Origin: an uncultured Veillonellaceae bacterium
GTDB lineage: Bacteria; Bacillota; Negativicutes; Selenomonadales; Selenomonadaceae
DNA: 64,000 nucleotides
NCBI GenBank assembly: GCA_902785705.1
Contig: CACZZN010000007.1
Location: 1-64,000, forward strand
Reading direction: 5' to 3'
Positions 52,273-61,001 of this stretch are shown in pieces (the first letter of the stretch is position 1; every line of letters starts with the position of its first letter). The notes beneath the pieces are model-generated. The model was not told the origin of the DNA and ran no database searches. It saw nothing but the letters and a program-made list of their open reading frames with translations. A program made the position numbers and the translations under genes.

Positions 52273-52758
52273 ATGGCAGACCTGATCAGAGTCGGAATGG
52301 CCGATTACAAGGTCGGCCGTGCGCCTTCCACCTTGATAAGCTACGGCTTGGGCTCCTGCATCGGTGTATCGCTGTACGATCCGCAGACGAAGATAGGCGG
52401 GCTTCTGCATATCATGCTGCCGGACAGCACACAGGCACGTGCCAGCGATAACCCCGCAAAATTTGCGGATACCGGAATCCCGTTGCTTTTGGGAGATGTG
52501 CTGCAGTTGGGGGCGTCCCGGAGCCGCTTGGTTGCGAAGCTTGCGGGAGGAGCGCAGATGTTTGCGTTTGCGAATGCGACGGATGTCATGCGTGTGGGAT
52601 CGCGCAATGCGGAGTCCGTGAAAAAGCTGCTGCGGGATCTCAATATCCGCGTGATTGCAGAGGATACGGGCGGCAACTATGGGCGGACCGTTCAGATTGA
52701 TTTGGAGACCGGGATTTATAAGGTGAAGACTATCGATAAGGGCGAAAAAGAGATTTAG
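52273..52758 (+). CDS. cheD: Receptor glutamine deamidase CheD
   Basis: 161 aa. LGSCIGVSLYD carries the catalytic Cys, LLHIMLPDS the His. It deamidates chemoreceptor glutamines and binds CheC. ATG 52273 follows the cheC stop by 1 nt, with AGGAG 9 nt upstream. Confidence 0.94.
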   Translation: MADLIRVGMADYKVGRAPSTLISYGLGSCIGVSLYDPQTKIGGLLHIMLPDSTQARASDNPAKFADTGIPLLLGDVLQLGASRSRLVAKLAGGAQMFAFANATDVMRVGSRNAESVKKLLRDLNIRVIAEDTGGNYGRTVQIDLETGIYKVKTIDKGEKEI

Positions 52759-52761
52759 TAG

Positions 52762-53148
52762 GTGAAACGGTTGTTTAAATTGGGAATGTCACTGGGGATG
52801 GCAGTCCTTGCGGTTCTTGTCGTATCGTTTGCAGGGCTTTTGAGCGAGGCGCGCATGACGACGATTCTGCTGCGTGATGTCCTTGGCTTTGTGGTGGCGG
52901 GCACTGTGGTGTACCTGGTCATGTTCCTGCTGGAAGCAAAGGATATCGCCTTGTTCGACAAGGAATTGGAGTTTCCGCAGGAAACAGCGGAACCTCCGGA
53001 AACGGGCGAGGGGGATGCAGAGGATGAACCTGCGGAAGCGGCAGAGACGGGGGATGACGCGTCGGAAACCGAGACAAGCGGGACCGGTGCGGAGTTCACG
53101 CCGTTGACGGAAAAGGATTTTGGACGTGTGGAGACACCGGGATCATGA
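52762..53148 (+). CDS. Hypothetical membrane protein between cheD and fliA
   Basis: 128 aa. Two membrane helices (about 7-27 and 38-58) with a short loop, then a strongly acidic, probably disordered cytoplasmic tail (Glu/Asp/Thr-rich) and a short conserved-looking end (EFTPLTEKDFGRV). Family not recognised. Its place in a tight operon suggests a flagellar role. GTG start 3 nt after the cheD stop. Confidence 0.7.
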   Translation: MKRLFKLGMSLGMAVLAVLVVSFAGLLSEARMTTILLRDVLGFVVAGTVVYLVMFLLEAKDIALFDKELEFPQETAEPPETGEGDAEDEPAEAAETGDDASETETSGTGAEFTPLTEKDFGRVETPGS

Positions 53149-53168
53149 AGTGAGGGGGAGGCCGTTGC

Positions 53169-53927
53169 ATGACACAATTCGATCGTGAGCCGACAGCGGA
53201 TATGGACTCCCTGTGGAATGCGTATGCAGCGAACAAGACGGTGGAGCTTCGCAATCAGTTGGCGGAGCACTATCTGCCCTTGGTGAAAATGGTGGCCGGG
53301 CGGCTGGCAATCAGCCTTCCGCCGCATGTGGACCGGGAAGACCTTTTGAGCAGCGGTTTTTTTGGATTGCTGGATGCCATAGACCGCTATGACCTGCAGC
53401 GCAAAAACAAGTTTGAGACCTACGCAGGTGTCAGGATCCGTGGCGCAATGCTGGATTATCTTCGTGAAAAGGATTGGGTTCCCGTCACGATGCGCCAGAA
53501 AATCCGTAAATATGAGCAAACAGCCTATCAACTGGAGAATGAGCTCGGACGCAGCCCAACGGACGAGGAACTGGCAGCCGCGATGGAACTCAACATCGAG
53601 GAACTGCACACCTTGGTGGGGCAGCTGAATGCCGCGACAGTCATACCTTTGGATGAATATCTGCGCGGTGATGCGCCGGAGATGCAGGAAGCAGGCCCGG
53701 AGCAGCGCGCGGAGCGGAAAGAGCTCCAGGTGACCTTGGCGGCAGCAATCGATCGTCTGCCGGAGAAGGAGAGGACGGTTGTGGCTCTTTACTATTATGA
53801 GGAAATGACATTGAAAGAAATCAGTTTGATTTTGCATTTGTCCGAGGCAAGGATATCACAGCTCCACACCAAAGCGGTTTTCCGCATGAGGGGCTATCTG
53901 GCCAGGATGAAGGCGAGCTTGCTGTAA
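53169..53927 (+). CDS. fliA: RNA polymerase sigma factor FliA/SigD (sigma-28)
   Basis: 252 aa. Region 2 (HYLPLVKMVAGRLA, YAGVRIRGAMLDYLR), region 3 (RKYEQTAYQLENELGR) and region 4 helix-turn-helix (EEMTLKEISLILHLSEARISQLHTKA, in part). It directs late flagellar and chemotaxis genes. No anti-sigma FlgM is in the window. GAGGGGGAGG precedes the ATG. Confidence 0.95.
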   Translation: MTQFDREPTADMDSLWNAYAANKTVELRNQLAEHYLPLVKMVAGRLAISLPPHVDREDLLSSGFFGLLDAIDRYDLQRKNKFETYAGVRIRGAMLDYLREKDWVPVTMRQKIRKYEQTAYQLENELGRSPTDEELAAAMELNIEELHTLVGQLNAATVIPLDEYLRGDAPEMQEAGPEQRAERKELQVTLAAAIDRLPEKERTVVALYYYEEMTLKEISLILHLSEARISQLHTKAVFRMRGYLARMKASLL

Positions 53928-53951
53928 TACATAGTTGAAGGGGGACATATC

Positions 53952-55601
53952 ATGGGGGAGGAACGAGCATATCCGACGGTTGGCGGCGAAGATGCCGGAT
54001 ATCTTTTTGAATTCAAACCGGATGGCGTGTTCCTGACCGTATATGAAACGGGAAGCATCGACCTCATGTTTGAGCTTTCCGATATGCGGCAGATTTTACA
54101 GGATTATGGCGTCTTGGACTATGATATCGAGCTTTTGGCGCGCGCGGTCCGGGAAGCGTCAGGGCAGCCTGTGCGCCTGGCTGAGCCGGTGGACGTGCCG
54201 GAGGGATTTGTGCGTCCGGGGCTGTCAGATGAAGAGAAAGATGAGAACTATGCATCGCTTATCATTGATGTGAGCAAGGACCGCATGAAGGCAACGGTTC
54301 GGTACGACACGAAGAATGGCACGCGGCTGCCGACGGTCGACATGGTGATGCAGGCGCTCAGCCTCAAGAATGTGAGCTTCGGAATCAATGACAAAGCCAT
54401 CGAGGAAGGCGTGAAGAGCCTGACGCCGTTTGTCGCGGCAGAGGGGATTCCCCCGGTCAATGGGGACAACGCCTATATCGACCGCAAATTCGATTTGGGC
54501 GTCAAAGGCCGTCCCGTGGTCAATGAGTATGACCGTGCGGACTACAAAAACCTGAATCTCTTTGTGCTCGTCAAGAAGAATGACACGCTGGCCATCCGGA
54601 TCCCGCACACGAAGAGCAAGTCAGGCACGAATATCTATGGTGACACGGTTCCGGGCAAGGACGGGCGCCCGATTCCGATGCCGGAAGGAAAGAATACCAT
54701 GGTTGTGGGCGAGCATCAGCTCGTGGCGACCATCAACGGGCAGATCGTGGATACAGGCTCCAAGATCAGCGTCGATCCGCGCCTTGAGATCAAGGGAACC
54801 GTGGGCGCAGGGACAGGCAATATCGATTTCGACGGCTGCGTGGAAATCGGAGGGGATGTGCAGGCGGGCTTTGTGGTGAAGGCCACGGGAGATATCGAGA
54901 TCAAAGGCGCTGTTTATGGTGCGGAAATCACAGGGCGCAATGTCTTCATCGGCGGCGGCATCACGGGCATGAGACGCGGCAAGGTCCATGCGGAGCAGGA
55001 TGTGCGTGCTGTCTTTATTGAAAATGCCACGATAGAAGCGGGACGTGATATCTATTTGGCAGATGTGGCGCTTCATTCGACCATGAAGGCCGGGAACAAA
55101 ATCATGGTCGAAGAAAAGAAGGGACAGATCACAGGCGGATTGACAGCCGCAGGGGATGAGATCCGCGCAAAGGTGATCGGAAACGAGGCGTTTGTGGTGA
55201 CACGGGTTTCCGTGGGCGTCGACCCGAACCTGCAGAAGAAGTATCAGGAAACCTGCAAGAGCTACAAGGAGGGCAAGAAGCGGCTGCAGCAGATCACGCA
55301 GACGCTCAATACGCTGGGCAAGATCGATATCAGCCGTCTGCCGCAGGAGCGCATTGATCAGATCAATGCGCTGACCCGTTCGCAGTTCCCGCTTGCAGGA
55401 AAACTGAAGAAGGAAGAGCGGGAAATCAAGCAGATGGAGGATCGGCTTGCGGAGATGAAGCACGGGAAGCTCAGGGTATCCGATGTGATTTATCCGGGGA
55501 CGAGAATCGCGATCAACTCTCTTTTGAAAAACGTTCAGGAAGAGTATAAGCACTGCACGTTTACGACAAGAGATGATGAGATTTCTCTGGGACCATATTG
55601 A
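53952..55601 (+). CDS. FapA (DUF342) family protein
   Basis: 549 aa. The central right-handed beta-helix of DUF342 is seen in repeated short strands (GNIDFDGCVEIGGDVQAG; GDIEIKGAVYGAEI; ENATIEAGRDIYL), followed by a coiled-coil region (about 420-505). In other bacteria FapA-type proteins affect polarity, motility or chemoreception. Here it sits in the flagellar operon after fliA. Specific role unknown. Confidence 0.85.
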   Translation: MGEERAYPTVGGEDAGYLFEFKPDGVFLTVYETGSIDLMFELSDMRQILQDYGVLDYDIELLARAVREASGQPVRLAEPVDVPEGFVRPGLSDEEKDENYASLIIDVSKDRMKATVRYDTKNGTRLPTVDMVMQALSLKNVSFGINDKAIEEGVKSLTPFVAAEGIPPVNGDNAYIDRKFDLGVKGRPVVNEYDRADYKNLNLFVLVKKNDTLAIRIPHTKSKSGTNIYGDTVPGKDGRPIPMPEGKNTMVVGEHQLVATINGQIVDTGSKISVDPRLEIKGTVGAGTGNIDFDGCVEIGGDVQAGFVVKATGDIEIKGAVYGAEITGRNVFIGGGITGMRRGKVHAEQDVRAVFIENATIEAGRDIYLADVALHSTMKAGNKIMVEEKKGQITGGLTAAGDEIRAKVIGNEAFVVTRVSVGVDPNLQKKYQETCKSYKEGKKRLQQITQTLNTLGKIDISRLPQERIDQINALTRSQFPLAGKLKKEEREIKQMEDRLAEMKHGKLRVSDVIYPGTRIAINSLLKNVQEEYKHCTFTTRDDEISLGPY

Positions 55602-55627
55602 CGATGCGGCGGCCAAGGAACTGTCGA

Positions 55628-55665
55628 AAAATAAATTCAGCATCTTGTTTGTCTGAATTTATTTT
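55628..55665. terminator. Perfect 13-bp inverted repeat after the fapA-like gene
   Basis: AAAATAAATTCAG (55628-55640) pairs with 55653-55665 around a 12-nt loop, with flanking A and T runs. A weak AT-rich terminator or partial attenuator within the operon. Confidence 0.5.
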
Positions 55666-55715
55666 CCTCCGGTTTCTTACGGACCGCCGCGACTGGTAGA
55701 AGGGAGGATTCGACC

Positions 55716-56045
55716 ATGGATGTAAGTCCTATGAGTTTGCAGATGGTTTTTCCGCGTGCGACAGAGGCAGGACAGGTGCAGCATAATCTTAACCAGGCGG
55801 CGGCGTTGCAGCAGGATTATGAGACCTTGCGGCAGGAAAAGGATGCGGAACTGAAACAGAAACAAGTGCGAACAAAAGATGACACGGAGGGCGGACGCAT
55901 CAAGGACGATCCCGACCGTCAGCGGGGCCAGGGCGGATACGCAGGGAGTCCGAACCGCAATGCGGCTGTGATGGACGAAGAAGCGGAAAAGGAACAGTTC
56001 GCTGTCGACCCGTCCCGCGGGCATCATCTGGATATTTCGTTTTAA
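55716..56045 (+). CDS. Hypothetical hydrophilic protein, 109 aa
   Basis: MDVSPMSLQMVFPRATEAGQ opening, then a helical coiled region (about 25-55) and a charged C terminus. Small proteins of this kind often follow flagellar genes in Firmicutes, but I cannot name a family. GGGAGGA lies before the ATG. It is followed by another flagellar-cluster gene after 11 nt. Confidence 0.65.
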   Translation: MDVSPMSLQMVFPRATEAGQVQHNLNQAAALQQDYETLRQEKDAELKQKQVRTKDDTEGGRIKDDPDRQRGQGGYAGSPNRNAAVMDEEAEKEQFAVDPSRGHHLDISF

Positions 56046-56056
56046 GGAGCAGGAAT

Positions 56057-56875
56057 ATGGTCACGGAAGTCATGGGCTTTCTTATCATTGCGGGCGCCAT
56101 TATCCTGTGCATCGTGCGGTATCTTTCCAGGAAGCATTCGCAGCCGCTGGTGGAGCAGCAGGAAATGCGGGATGCGACCGGCCGGTTGAAAGAGGAGTTG
56201 GAGAGAACGGGCGCGTCCATTATTGCGCGCATGGAAGACCGTGTGAATCATCTGGAGCAGGTGATCAAGGAGGCAGAACGGAGCAGGAGCGTTCTGGACA
56301 GCCGGATCATGGAGCTGCGTGAGCTTGCCGGCTATGCGGCGCAGCAGGGCGATGCCATGAGATCGCTGCATGCGGAGATCGCAGAAGCCCGCAGCCTGCA
56401 GCAACAGCTCATGGAAGTATCCGCGCATGCGGTGCGTCAGTCGCAGGGGGGCATGGCGCATCATATGGAGCGCGTGGATGCGCAGGATTTCTCTGCCGTG
56501 CTGCATGAGTCGATTGCCCGGGAAGAGGCGGCTATGCAGGCGGAGCGGGAGGGGCCTGCGGCTCGGGTGGAAATCCGCTCGAGGATGCCGCAGCAGGAGC
56601 AGGAACGGTCCCGGCAGCCCGTGACGGAGGAGAAGGCAGCCGAATCCTCCGTGGACGCGGAGACAGCACAGGGACAGCAAATCGCAGAAGCCGAACCGCC
56701 CGACGAAGAGACGGCAGCTTCCGCAGAGGCAAGGGTGCCGGATTCCATGAAGGCCAGAAGCCTCCTTTTGAGCGGCTGGTCCGTGGAGGATGTTGCAAGG
56801 GAGACCGGTATGGGACGCGGCGCCGTGGAGCTGGTCAAAGAAATGACGCGCAGACAGATGGAAAGAAAAGCCTAG
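56057..56875 (+). CDS. Membrane-anchored coiled-coil protein with C-terminal HTH-like segment
   Basis: 272 aa. One N-terminal membrane helix (about 5-22), a long coiled coil (35-125), a low-complexity acidic part (150-225), and a C-terminal helix-turn-helix-like segment (LLLSGWSVEDVARETGMGRGAVELV). It resembles DUF6115-type proteins found at the end of flagellar operons. A membrane-bound DNA- or protein-binding role is an inference. Confidence 0.65.
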   Translation: MVTEVMGFLIIAGAIILCIVRYLSRKHSQPLVEQQEMRDATGRLKEELERTGASIIARMEDRVNHLEQVIKEAERSRSVLDSRIMELRELAGYAAQQGDAMRSLHAEIAEARSLQQQLMEVSAHAVRQSQGGMAHHMERVDAQDFSAVLHESIAREEAAMQAEREGPAARVEIRSRMPQQEQERSRQPVTEEKAAESSVDAETAQGQQIAEAEPPDEETAASAEARVPDSMKARSLLLSGWSVEDVARETGMGRGAVELVKEMTRRQMERKA

Positions 56876-57038
56876 ATTTGGTGTGACCTCAGCCTTTTGG
56901 CGGATTTTACAGCGATTTGCGAGCTTTTTTTGTAGAAACACTTGATTTTTCCGTTGTTTTTTGATAACCTCTTTGGAGTAGAGGCATCGTGCGGATTTGC
57001 ACGGAGTCCATGGACTAATTTCAAAGGAGGCTACGTTT

Positions 57039-57314
57039 GTGAATAAGTCAGAATTGGTAGCTAAGGTAGCGGAGAATGCAGGGCTGACAAAAAAGGATGC
57101 AGAGAAAGCAATCAATGCTGTTTTTTCCAGCATCGAGAAGGCGCTTGTGGATGGCGACAAGGTGCAGATGATTGGCTTTGGAACATTTGAAGTCAAAGAG
57201 CGTGCTGCCCGCAAGGGCCGCAATCCTCAGACCGGCAATGAGATTGATATTCCGGCTTCGAAGAATCCGGTATTCAAGGCTGGCAAGGCGCTGAAGGATG
57301 CTGTCAACGCATAA
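57039..57314 (+). CDS. hup: DNA-binding protein HU
   Basis: 91 aa, the full HU length. [21 protein letters not shown] opening, [21 protein letters not shown] arm and [19 protein letters not shown] end are textbook HU. It bends and compacts DNA. The GTG start has AAAGGAGG 8 nt upstream. A possible promoter (TTGATT 56942, TAACCT 56965) and a good terminator suggest a single-gene unit. Confidence 0.96.
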   Translation: MNKSELVAKVAENAGLTKKDAEKAINAVFSSIEKALVDGDKVQMIGFGTFEVKERAARKGRNPQTGNEIDIPASKNPVFKAGKALKDAVNA

Positions 57315-57332
57315 GAATCGGTATTGACTGGG

Positions 57333-57360
57333 AAAGCCGGGTTCATGGGACCCGGCTTTT
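57333..57360 (+). terminator. Rho-independent terminator of hup
   Basis: AAAGCCGGGT (57333-57342) pairs with 57350-57359 around a 7-nt loop, ending in TTTT. Confidence 0.85.
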
Positions 57361-57387
57361 ATGGTTCCTGAAAGGAATGCATTGCGG

Positions 57388-58167
57388 ATGGGGAAAATTG
57401 CGCTGATTACGGGGGGAACGTCAGGCATCGGCCTGGCAACCGCAGAACTTCTGCTTGCAGACGGCTATGAGGTGGCATTGATGGGGCGTTCGCCGGAACG
57501 GGGCAGGGATGCGCTGCAGGCGCTGGCGGAAGGCGCTGCCTACCTGCAGGGCGATGTATCGAAACTTTCGGACTGCAAGCGCGTAGTTCAGGAGACGGTC
57601 AAGGCTTTTGGCGGTCTGGATCTCTTAATCAACGCCGCCGGCATCTATGCGGAAGGTGCGATCGATGCTGTATCGGAGCAAGAGCTGTCCCTGCTGCTGG
57701 ATGTGAATGTCAAAGGAACCTATTTCATGTGCCAGCAGGCTGTGCCGGAGCTCAGGAAACGTCAGGGGGGCGCAATCGTGAATGTGTCCTCGGATGCCGG
57801 GGTGCATGGCAATTACTTTTGCGCCGCCTACTGCGCGGCCAAGGGAGCCGTCACGATGTTCACAAGAGCGTTGGCCTTGGAGCTTTCGTCCAAAGGAACA
57901 GGCGGCGCTGCATCCGGCAGGGCGGACGTATATCCTGTGCGCGTGAACTGCGTATGCCCCGGTGATATCCTGACGCCGATGACGGAGCGGCAGCTGGAGA
58001 AAGCACCTTCCCGTGAAGCGGCGCTGGAGGAAATGGCAGCCGTCTATCCCATGGGCAGGATCGGAAACGCAAAGGAAGCGGCAGAGGTGATCGTCTTTCT
58101 GGCATCCGAAAGAGCTTCTTTTGTTACCGGGGCCGTCTGGGGAGTGGACGGCGGAATTACAGCTTAA
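57388..58167 (+). CDS. Short-chain dehydrogenase/reductase, FabG-like
   Basis: 259 aa. TGGTSGIG NAD(P) loop, NAAG-type segment (INAAGIY), catalytic Ser in NVSSDAG and YCAAK (YxxxK), and a C-terminal GAVWGVDGG. The substrate is not predictable; FabG-like 3-oxoacyl reduction is one option. A 14-residue insert (SSKGTGGAASGRAD) after the active site is unusual. ATG 57388 has AAAGGA 11 nt upstream. Confidence 0.85.
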   Translation: MGKIALITGGTSGIGLATAELLLADGYEVALMGRSPERGRDALQALAEGAAYLQGDVSKLSDCKRVVQETVKAFGGLDLLINAAGIYAEGAIDAVSEQELSLLLDVNVKGTYFMCQQAVPELRKRQGGAIVNVSSDAGVHGNYFCAAYCAAKGAVTMFTRALALELSSKGTGGAASGRADVYPVRVNCVCPGDILTPMTERQLEKAPSREAALEEMAAVYPMGRIGNAKEAAEVIVFLASERASFVTGAVWGVDGGITA

Positions 58168-58190
58168 CAGAGAGGAAACAGGAAGGCAGT

Positions 58191-59297
58191 ATGGAGAAAC
58201 GAAAATTCTTGATCATGACGGCATCCATTGGCGCAGGGCATACACAGGCGGCAATGGCCGTGCGGGATGCCTTGGCGGAAAAGTTTCCGGATGCGGAGAT
58301 CCATATGCTGGATTTCATGGACCGCAGGATTTCCGTTTTCAATTCCATGCTGAAATGGCTGTATCTGCATATGCTGGACTTTGTGCCGAACCTGTATGAT
58401 GTGTTCTACCGGATCTCCGGCGGAGCATCCGGCGGGACTGCGGCGCGGCAGCTTACGGCAGCGGGCATGTATCCTGTGATGGCGCGGCTGCTGGAGAAAT
58501 ATCGGCCGGATGTGCTGGTCTGCACCCATCCCTTTCCTGAGGCGGCAGCATCGCTCTGGAAAAGAATGGGCAGCAGGGAGCTCCGTTTGATTGCCGTGCT
58601 CACGGATTATTCCCTGCACCAGATCTGGGTCTATCCCCGGGTGGATGCGTACTTCACGGCGACGGAGGAAATGCGGCAGGGGCTGATTTCCATGGGCTTT
58701 GCGGAGGAGGCCGTGCATGCCTGCGGCATACCGGTTTCCTCGCGGATCCGGCAGGTACCGGAACGGCGTGTGATACGGGAAGCGCTTGGCGTCGGGGCGG
58801 AAAGCAGAGTTGTGCTGCTGATGGGCGGAGGCTTGGGGCTGGGCGGTATCGAAAATACATTGGATGAATTGGAAAGCATGAGCCTGCCCTTGACGCTTTT
58901 TGTCATTGCAGGGCGCAATCAGGAGCTGGAGCGGCGCGTTGCGGAGCGTGCGGAGCGCTCCCGCCAGATCATCCGTGTCTGGGGCTATACGCGGGAAGTG
59001 CAGTCGCTCATGCAGGCTTCGGATATCCTGATTACCAAGCCGGGGGCTTTGACCATGAGCGAGGCATTTGCCCTGGGGCTGCCCATGCTCTTGCATGAGC
59101 CGATTCCCGGCCCGGAGACGGAGAACGCGATTTATGCGGAAGCGCATGGCGCAGCCGTCTGGATCCATGCGGGAGCATCGCTGGCAGCCGTACTGGAGGA
59201 CATCCTGCAGCAGCCGGCGCGGCTGCAGGCCATGTCAGATGCCGCACGTGCCTGCGGAAAACCGGATGCGGCAAGCAAGATTGCCGCGTGGATTTAG
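58191..59297 (+). CDS. Diacylglycerol glycosyltransferase-like protein (GT28/MGDG synthase family)
   Basis: 368 aa. TASIGAGHTQAA is the N-terminal acceptor-side motif of MGDG-synthase/UgtP-type enzymes. The C-terminal half carries LMGGGLGLGGI and TKPGALTMSEAFALGLP, the nucleotide-sugar site. These peripheral membrane enzymes add sugars to diacylglycerol. The sugar and product here are unknown. It starts 23 nt after the SDR stop. Confidence 0.85.
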   Translation: MEKRKFLIMTASIGAGHTQAAMAVRDALAEKFPDAEIHMLDFMDRRISVFNSMLKWLYLHMLDFVPNLYDVFYRISGGASGGTAARQLTAAGMYPVMARLLEKYRPDVLVCTHPFPEAAASLWKRMGSRELRLIAVLTDYSLHQIWVYPRVDAYFTATEEMRQGLISMGFAEEAVHACGIPVSSRIRQVPERRVIREALGVGAESRVVLLMGGGLGLGGIENTLDELESMSLPLTLFVIAGRNQELERRVAERAERSRQIIRVWGYTREVQSLMQASDILITKPGALTMSEAFALGLPMLLHEPIPGPETENAIYAEAHGAAVWIHAGASLAAVLEDILQQPARLQAMSDAARACGKPDAASKIAAWI

Positions 59298-59399
59298 GAA
59301 TCAAAACTTTTCTCATAGGGCAGCAGGTATTTTTTTGTTTTTATGGAATACTATATCATGGAAATGACGCAAACGAAGCGATAGCGATTGGTGAGAAAT

Positions 59400-59864
59400 A
59401 TGACAGTTACGAAACTGATTTTGAATGAGAAAAAAACATATAGCTGCCCAAAATGCAATCGGGAGCTTCGCTATGTAGAAGGCGGGGCCGTTTCGGTTGT
59501 GAACGGACGCGTGGATATGAGCACGACCTTGCCGAAATACGAGTGCGACCATTGCGGCATTTATTATCAGGAGTTGCTGGGGTCCGGCTATTATGATGAG
59601 TTCCCGCTGGCGAAGCCGAAGTATGTCAAGCGCATTATCGCTACGGGGGATATTCCGCCGACCCAGCTCAAGCGTGAGGCAGACGGGAAATGCGAATGCC
59701 CGCGCTGCGGGGAGCGCATGAATTTCGTGGAGGGGCAGCCGGTCCGGATCGTGAACGGGAAGCCGGATATGGACAATGTGATGGATCATTTCGAGTGTCC
59801 ATACTGTGATTCCGTCTATCGCAGGATTGCGTCCACGGATTATTTTCAGTGGTCCGAGAAATAA
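59400..59864 (+). CDS. Duplicated zinc-ribbon protein, unknown function
   Basis: 154 aa built from two similar halves. Half one (about 16-70): CPKCNREL, VEGG, VVNGRVDM, YECDHCGIYYQEL. Half two (about 98-152): CPRCGERM, VEGQ, IVNGKPDM, FECPYCDSVYRRI. Each half has two CxxC pairs, so each probably binds one zinc. No family recognised. ATG 59400 has GGTGAG close upstream. Confidence 0.7.
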   Translation: MTVTKLILNEKKTYSCPKCNRELRYVEGGAVSVVNGRVDMSTTLPKYECDHCGIYYQELLGSGYYDEFPLAKPKYVKRIIATGDIPPTQLKREADGKCECPRCGERMNFVEGQPVRIVNGKPDMDNVMDHFECPYCDSVYRRIASTDYFQWSEK

Positions 59865-59868
59865 ATGC

Positions 59869-59897
59869 TTGCAGAATGATCGAATTCTATGTATGAT
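59869..59897 (+). promoter_or_regulatory. Sigma-A promoter of divIC
   Basis: TTGCAG (59869-59874), a 17-bp spacer, TATGAT (59892-59897), 62 nt before the divIC start. Confidence 0.6.
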
Positions 59898-59959
59898 AAA
59901 GAATGCAGCAAAGTGCAGGTGAAAAGATGGTATGATTTCTGAACATGGGAGGTGAGAGC

Positions 59960-60256
59960 ATGAAGAAAACAAGGAGGACTTCCGGCAGGAAGTGGTTCAG
60001 CTGGTTTTATGTGACAGTTGCCGTTGTCCTTGTCTACTTTTCTTCCGTGCTTTTGTCCCAGCAGTCGCATCTCAATCAGGTTGCACGGAGCCAGGCGGTT
60101 GCGGATAAGCGTCTGGAGGCCGCACAGCAGGAGAATGAGAGATTGAAACGTGAGATGGCCGCGCTCAATGACAATTCGCAGATTGAGCGGCTGGCACGTG
60201 AGGAGCTTGGCATGACCAAGCAGGGAGAACTGCCGTATGGCTCGGTGAAGAGATGA
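59960..60256 (+). CDS. divIC: Septum formation initiator, DivIC/FtsB family
   Basis: 98 aa. A basic N terminus, one membrane helix (about 15-35), then a coiled coil with LEAAQQENERLKREMAALN and the end motif IERLAREELGMTKQGE. It supports the divisome with FtsL. GGGAGGTGAG precedes ATG 59960. Confidence 0.88.
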   Translation: MKKTRRTSGRKWFSWFYVTVAVVLVYFSSVLLSQQSHLNQVARSQAVADKRLEAAQQENERLKREMAALNDNSQIERLAREELGMTKQGELPYGSVKR

Positions 60257-60300
60257 TATTGCGTCAGCAGGGGCTTTATCTATGGGAGCGATAGAATTTC

Positions 60301-60330
60301 TTGACACGAATGAGGTGTCAAAGCTATAAT
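60301..60330 (+). promoter_or_regulatory. Consensus promoter with overlapping inverted repeat, S1-domain gene
   Basis: TTGACA (60301-60306), an 18-bp spacer, TATAAT (60325-60330). The -35 is part of a perfect 7-bp inverted repeat, TTGACAC/GTGTCAA (60301-60307 with 60315-60321, 7-nt centre), which may be a repressor site. Confidence 0.75.
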
Positions 60331-60399
60331 AAGATTATATTTTTAGGGAGTGCCGGATACACGGGCAGTTTCTTGGGGATTAAGGGAGGAAGAACGGAG

Positions 60400-60888
60400 T
60401 TGGCCATTGAAGTAGGCAGTGTAGTGGAAGGCGTAGTTACTGGCATCACAAATTTTGGTGCCTTCGTTGAACTGCCCGAAGGAAAGGTGGGACTGATTCA
60501 TATTTCTGAAGTTGCTGATGTCTATGTGAATGACGTCCATGATTTTTTGAAGGAAAAGGACAAGGTGAAGGTCAAAGTCCTGACCATCGATGAGAGGGGA
60601 AAAATCGGACTCTCCATCAAGCAGCTTCAGGAAGCGAAAGCGGAACGTTCTTCCGATGCGTCTGCACAGGCTCCGGCTTTTCGGACGCAGTCGCGGCCTC
60701 ATTCGGGCTTTGATGGGGGCTCGAGGGATTTTCGCAGGTCCGGCGGACGTTTCGGCAATGGAAACACATCAGCCTCTTTTGAGGATAAGCTCTCAAAATT
60801 TCTGAAAGACAGTGATGAGCGCTTGACGGATCTTCGACGCAAGACGGATTCCAAGCGTGGAGGCCGCGGTTCCCGCAGGTCGGATTGA
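60400..60888 (+). CDS. S1 RNA-binding domain protein (YabR-like)
   Basis: 162 aa. One S1 domain (residues 1-72: IEVGSVVEGVVTGITNFGAF, LIHISEVADVYV, KVKVLTIDERGKIGLS) and a basic Arg/Gly/Ser-rich tail. It resembles the general stress/YabR proteins found next to divIC in Firmicutes. TTG 60400 is taken as the start, with GGAGG 9 nt and GGAG next to it. The frame open to 60301 lies in the promoter. Confidence 0.85.
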   Translation: MAIEVGSVVEGVVTGITNFGAFVELPEGKVGLIHISEVADVYVNDVHDFLKEKDKVKVKVLTIDERGKIGLSIKQLQEAKAERSSDASAQAPAFRTQSRPHSGFDGGSRDFRRSGGRFGNGNTSASFEDKLSKFLKDSDERLTDLRRKTDSKRGGRGSRRSD

Positions 60889-60897
60889 TTCATAGGG

Positions 60898-60923
60898 AAA
60901 GCACTCTGAGAAGAGTGCTTTTT
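60898..60923 (+). terminator. Rho-independent terminator of the S1-domain gene
   Basis: AAAGCACTCT (60898-60907) pairs with 60912-60921 around a GAGA loop, ending in five T's. Confidence 0.85.
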
Positions 60924-61001
60924 GTGGTTTTGGCTCTGCATATACTGCGGGCGATTGATTGCGGGATGCGTTGCATTGCTCGCGAGTACAGGAGGAAGGC
61001 C

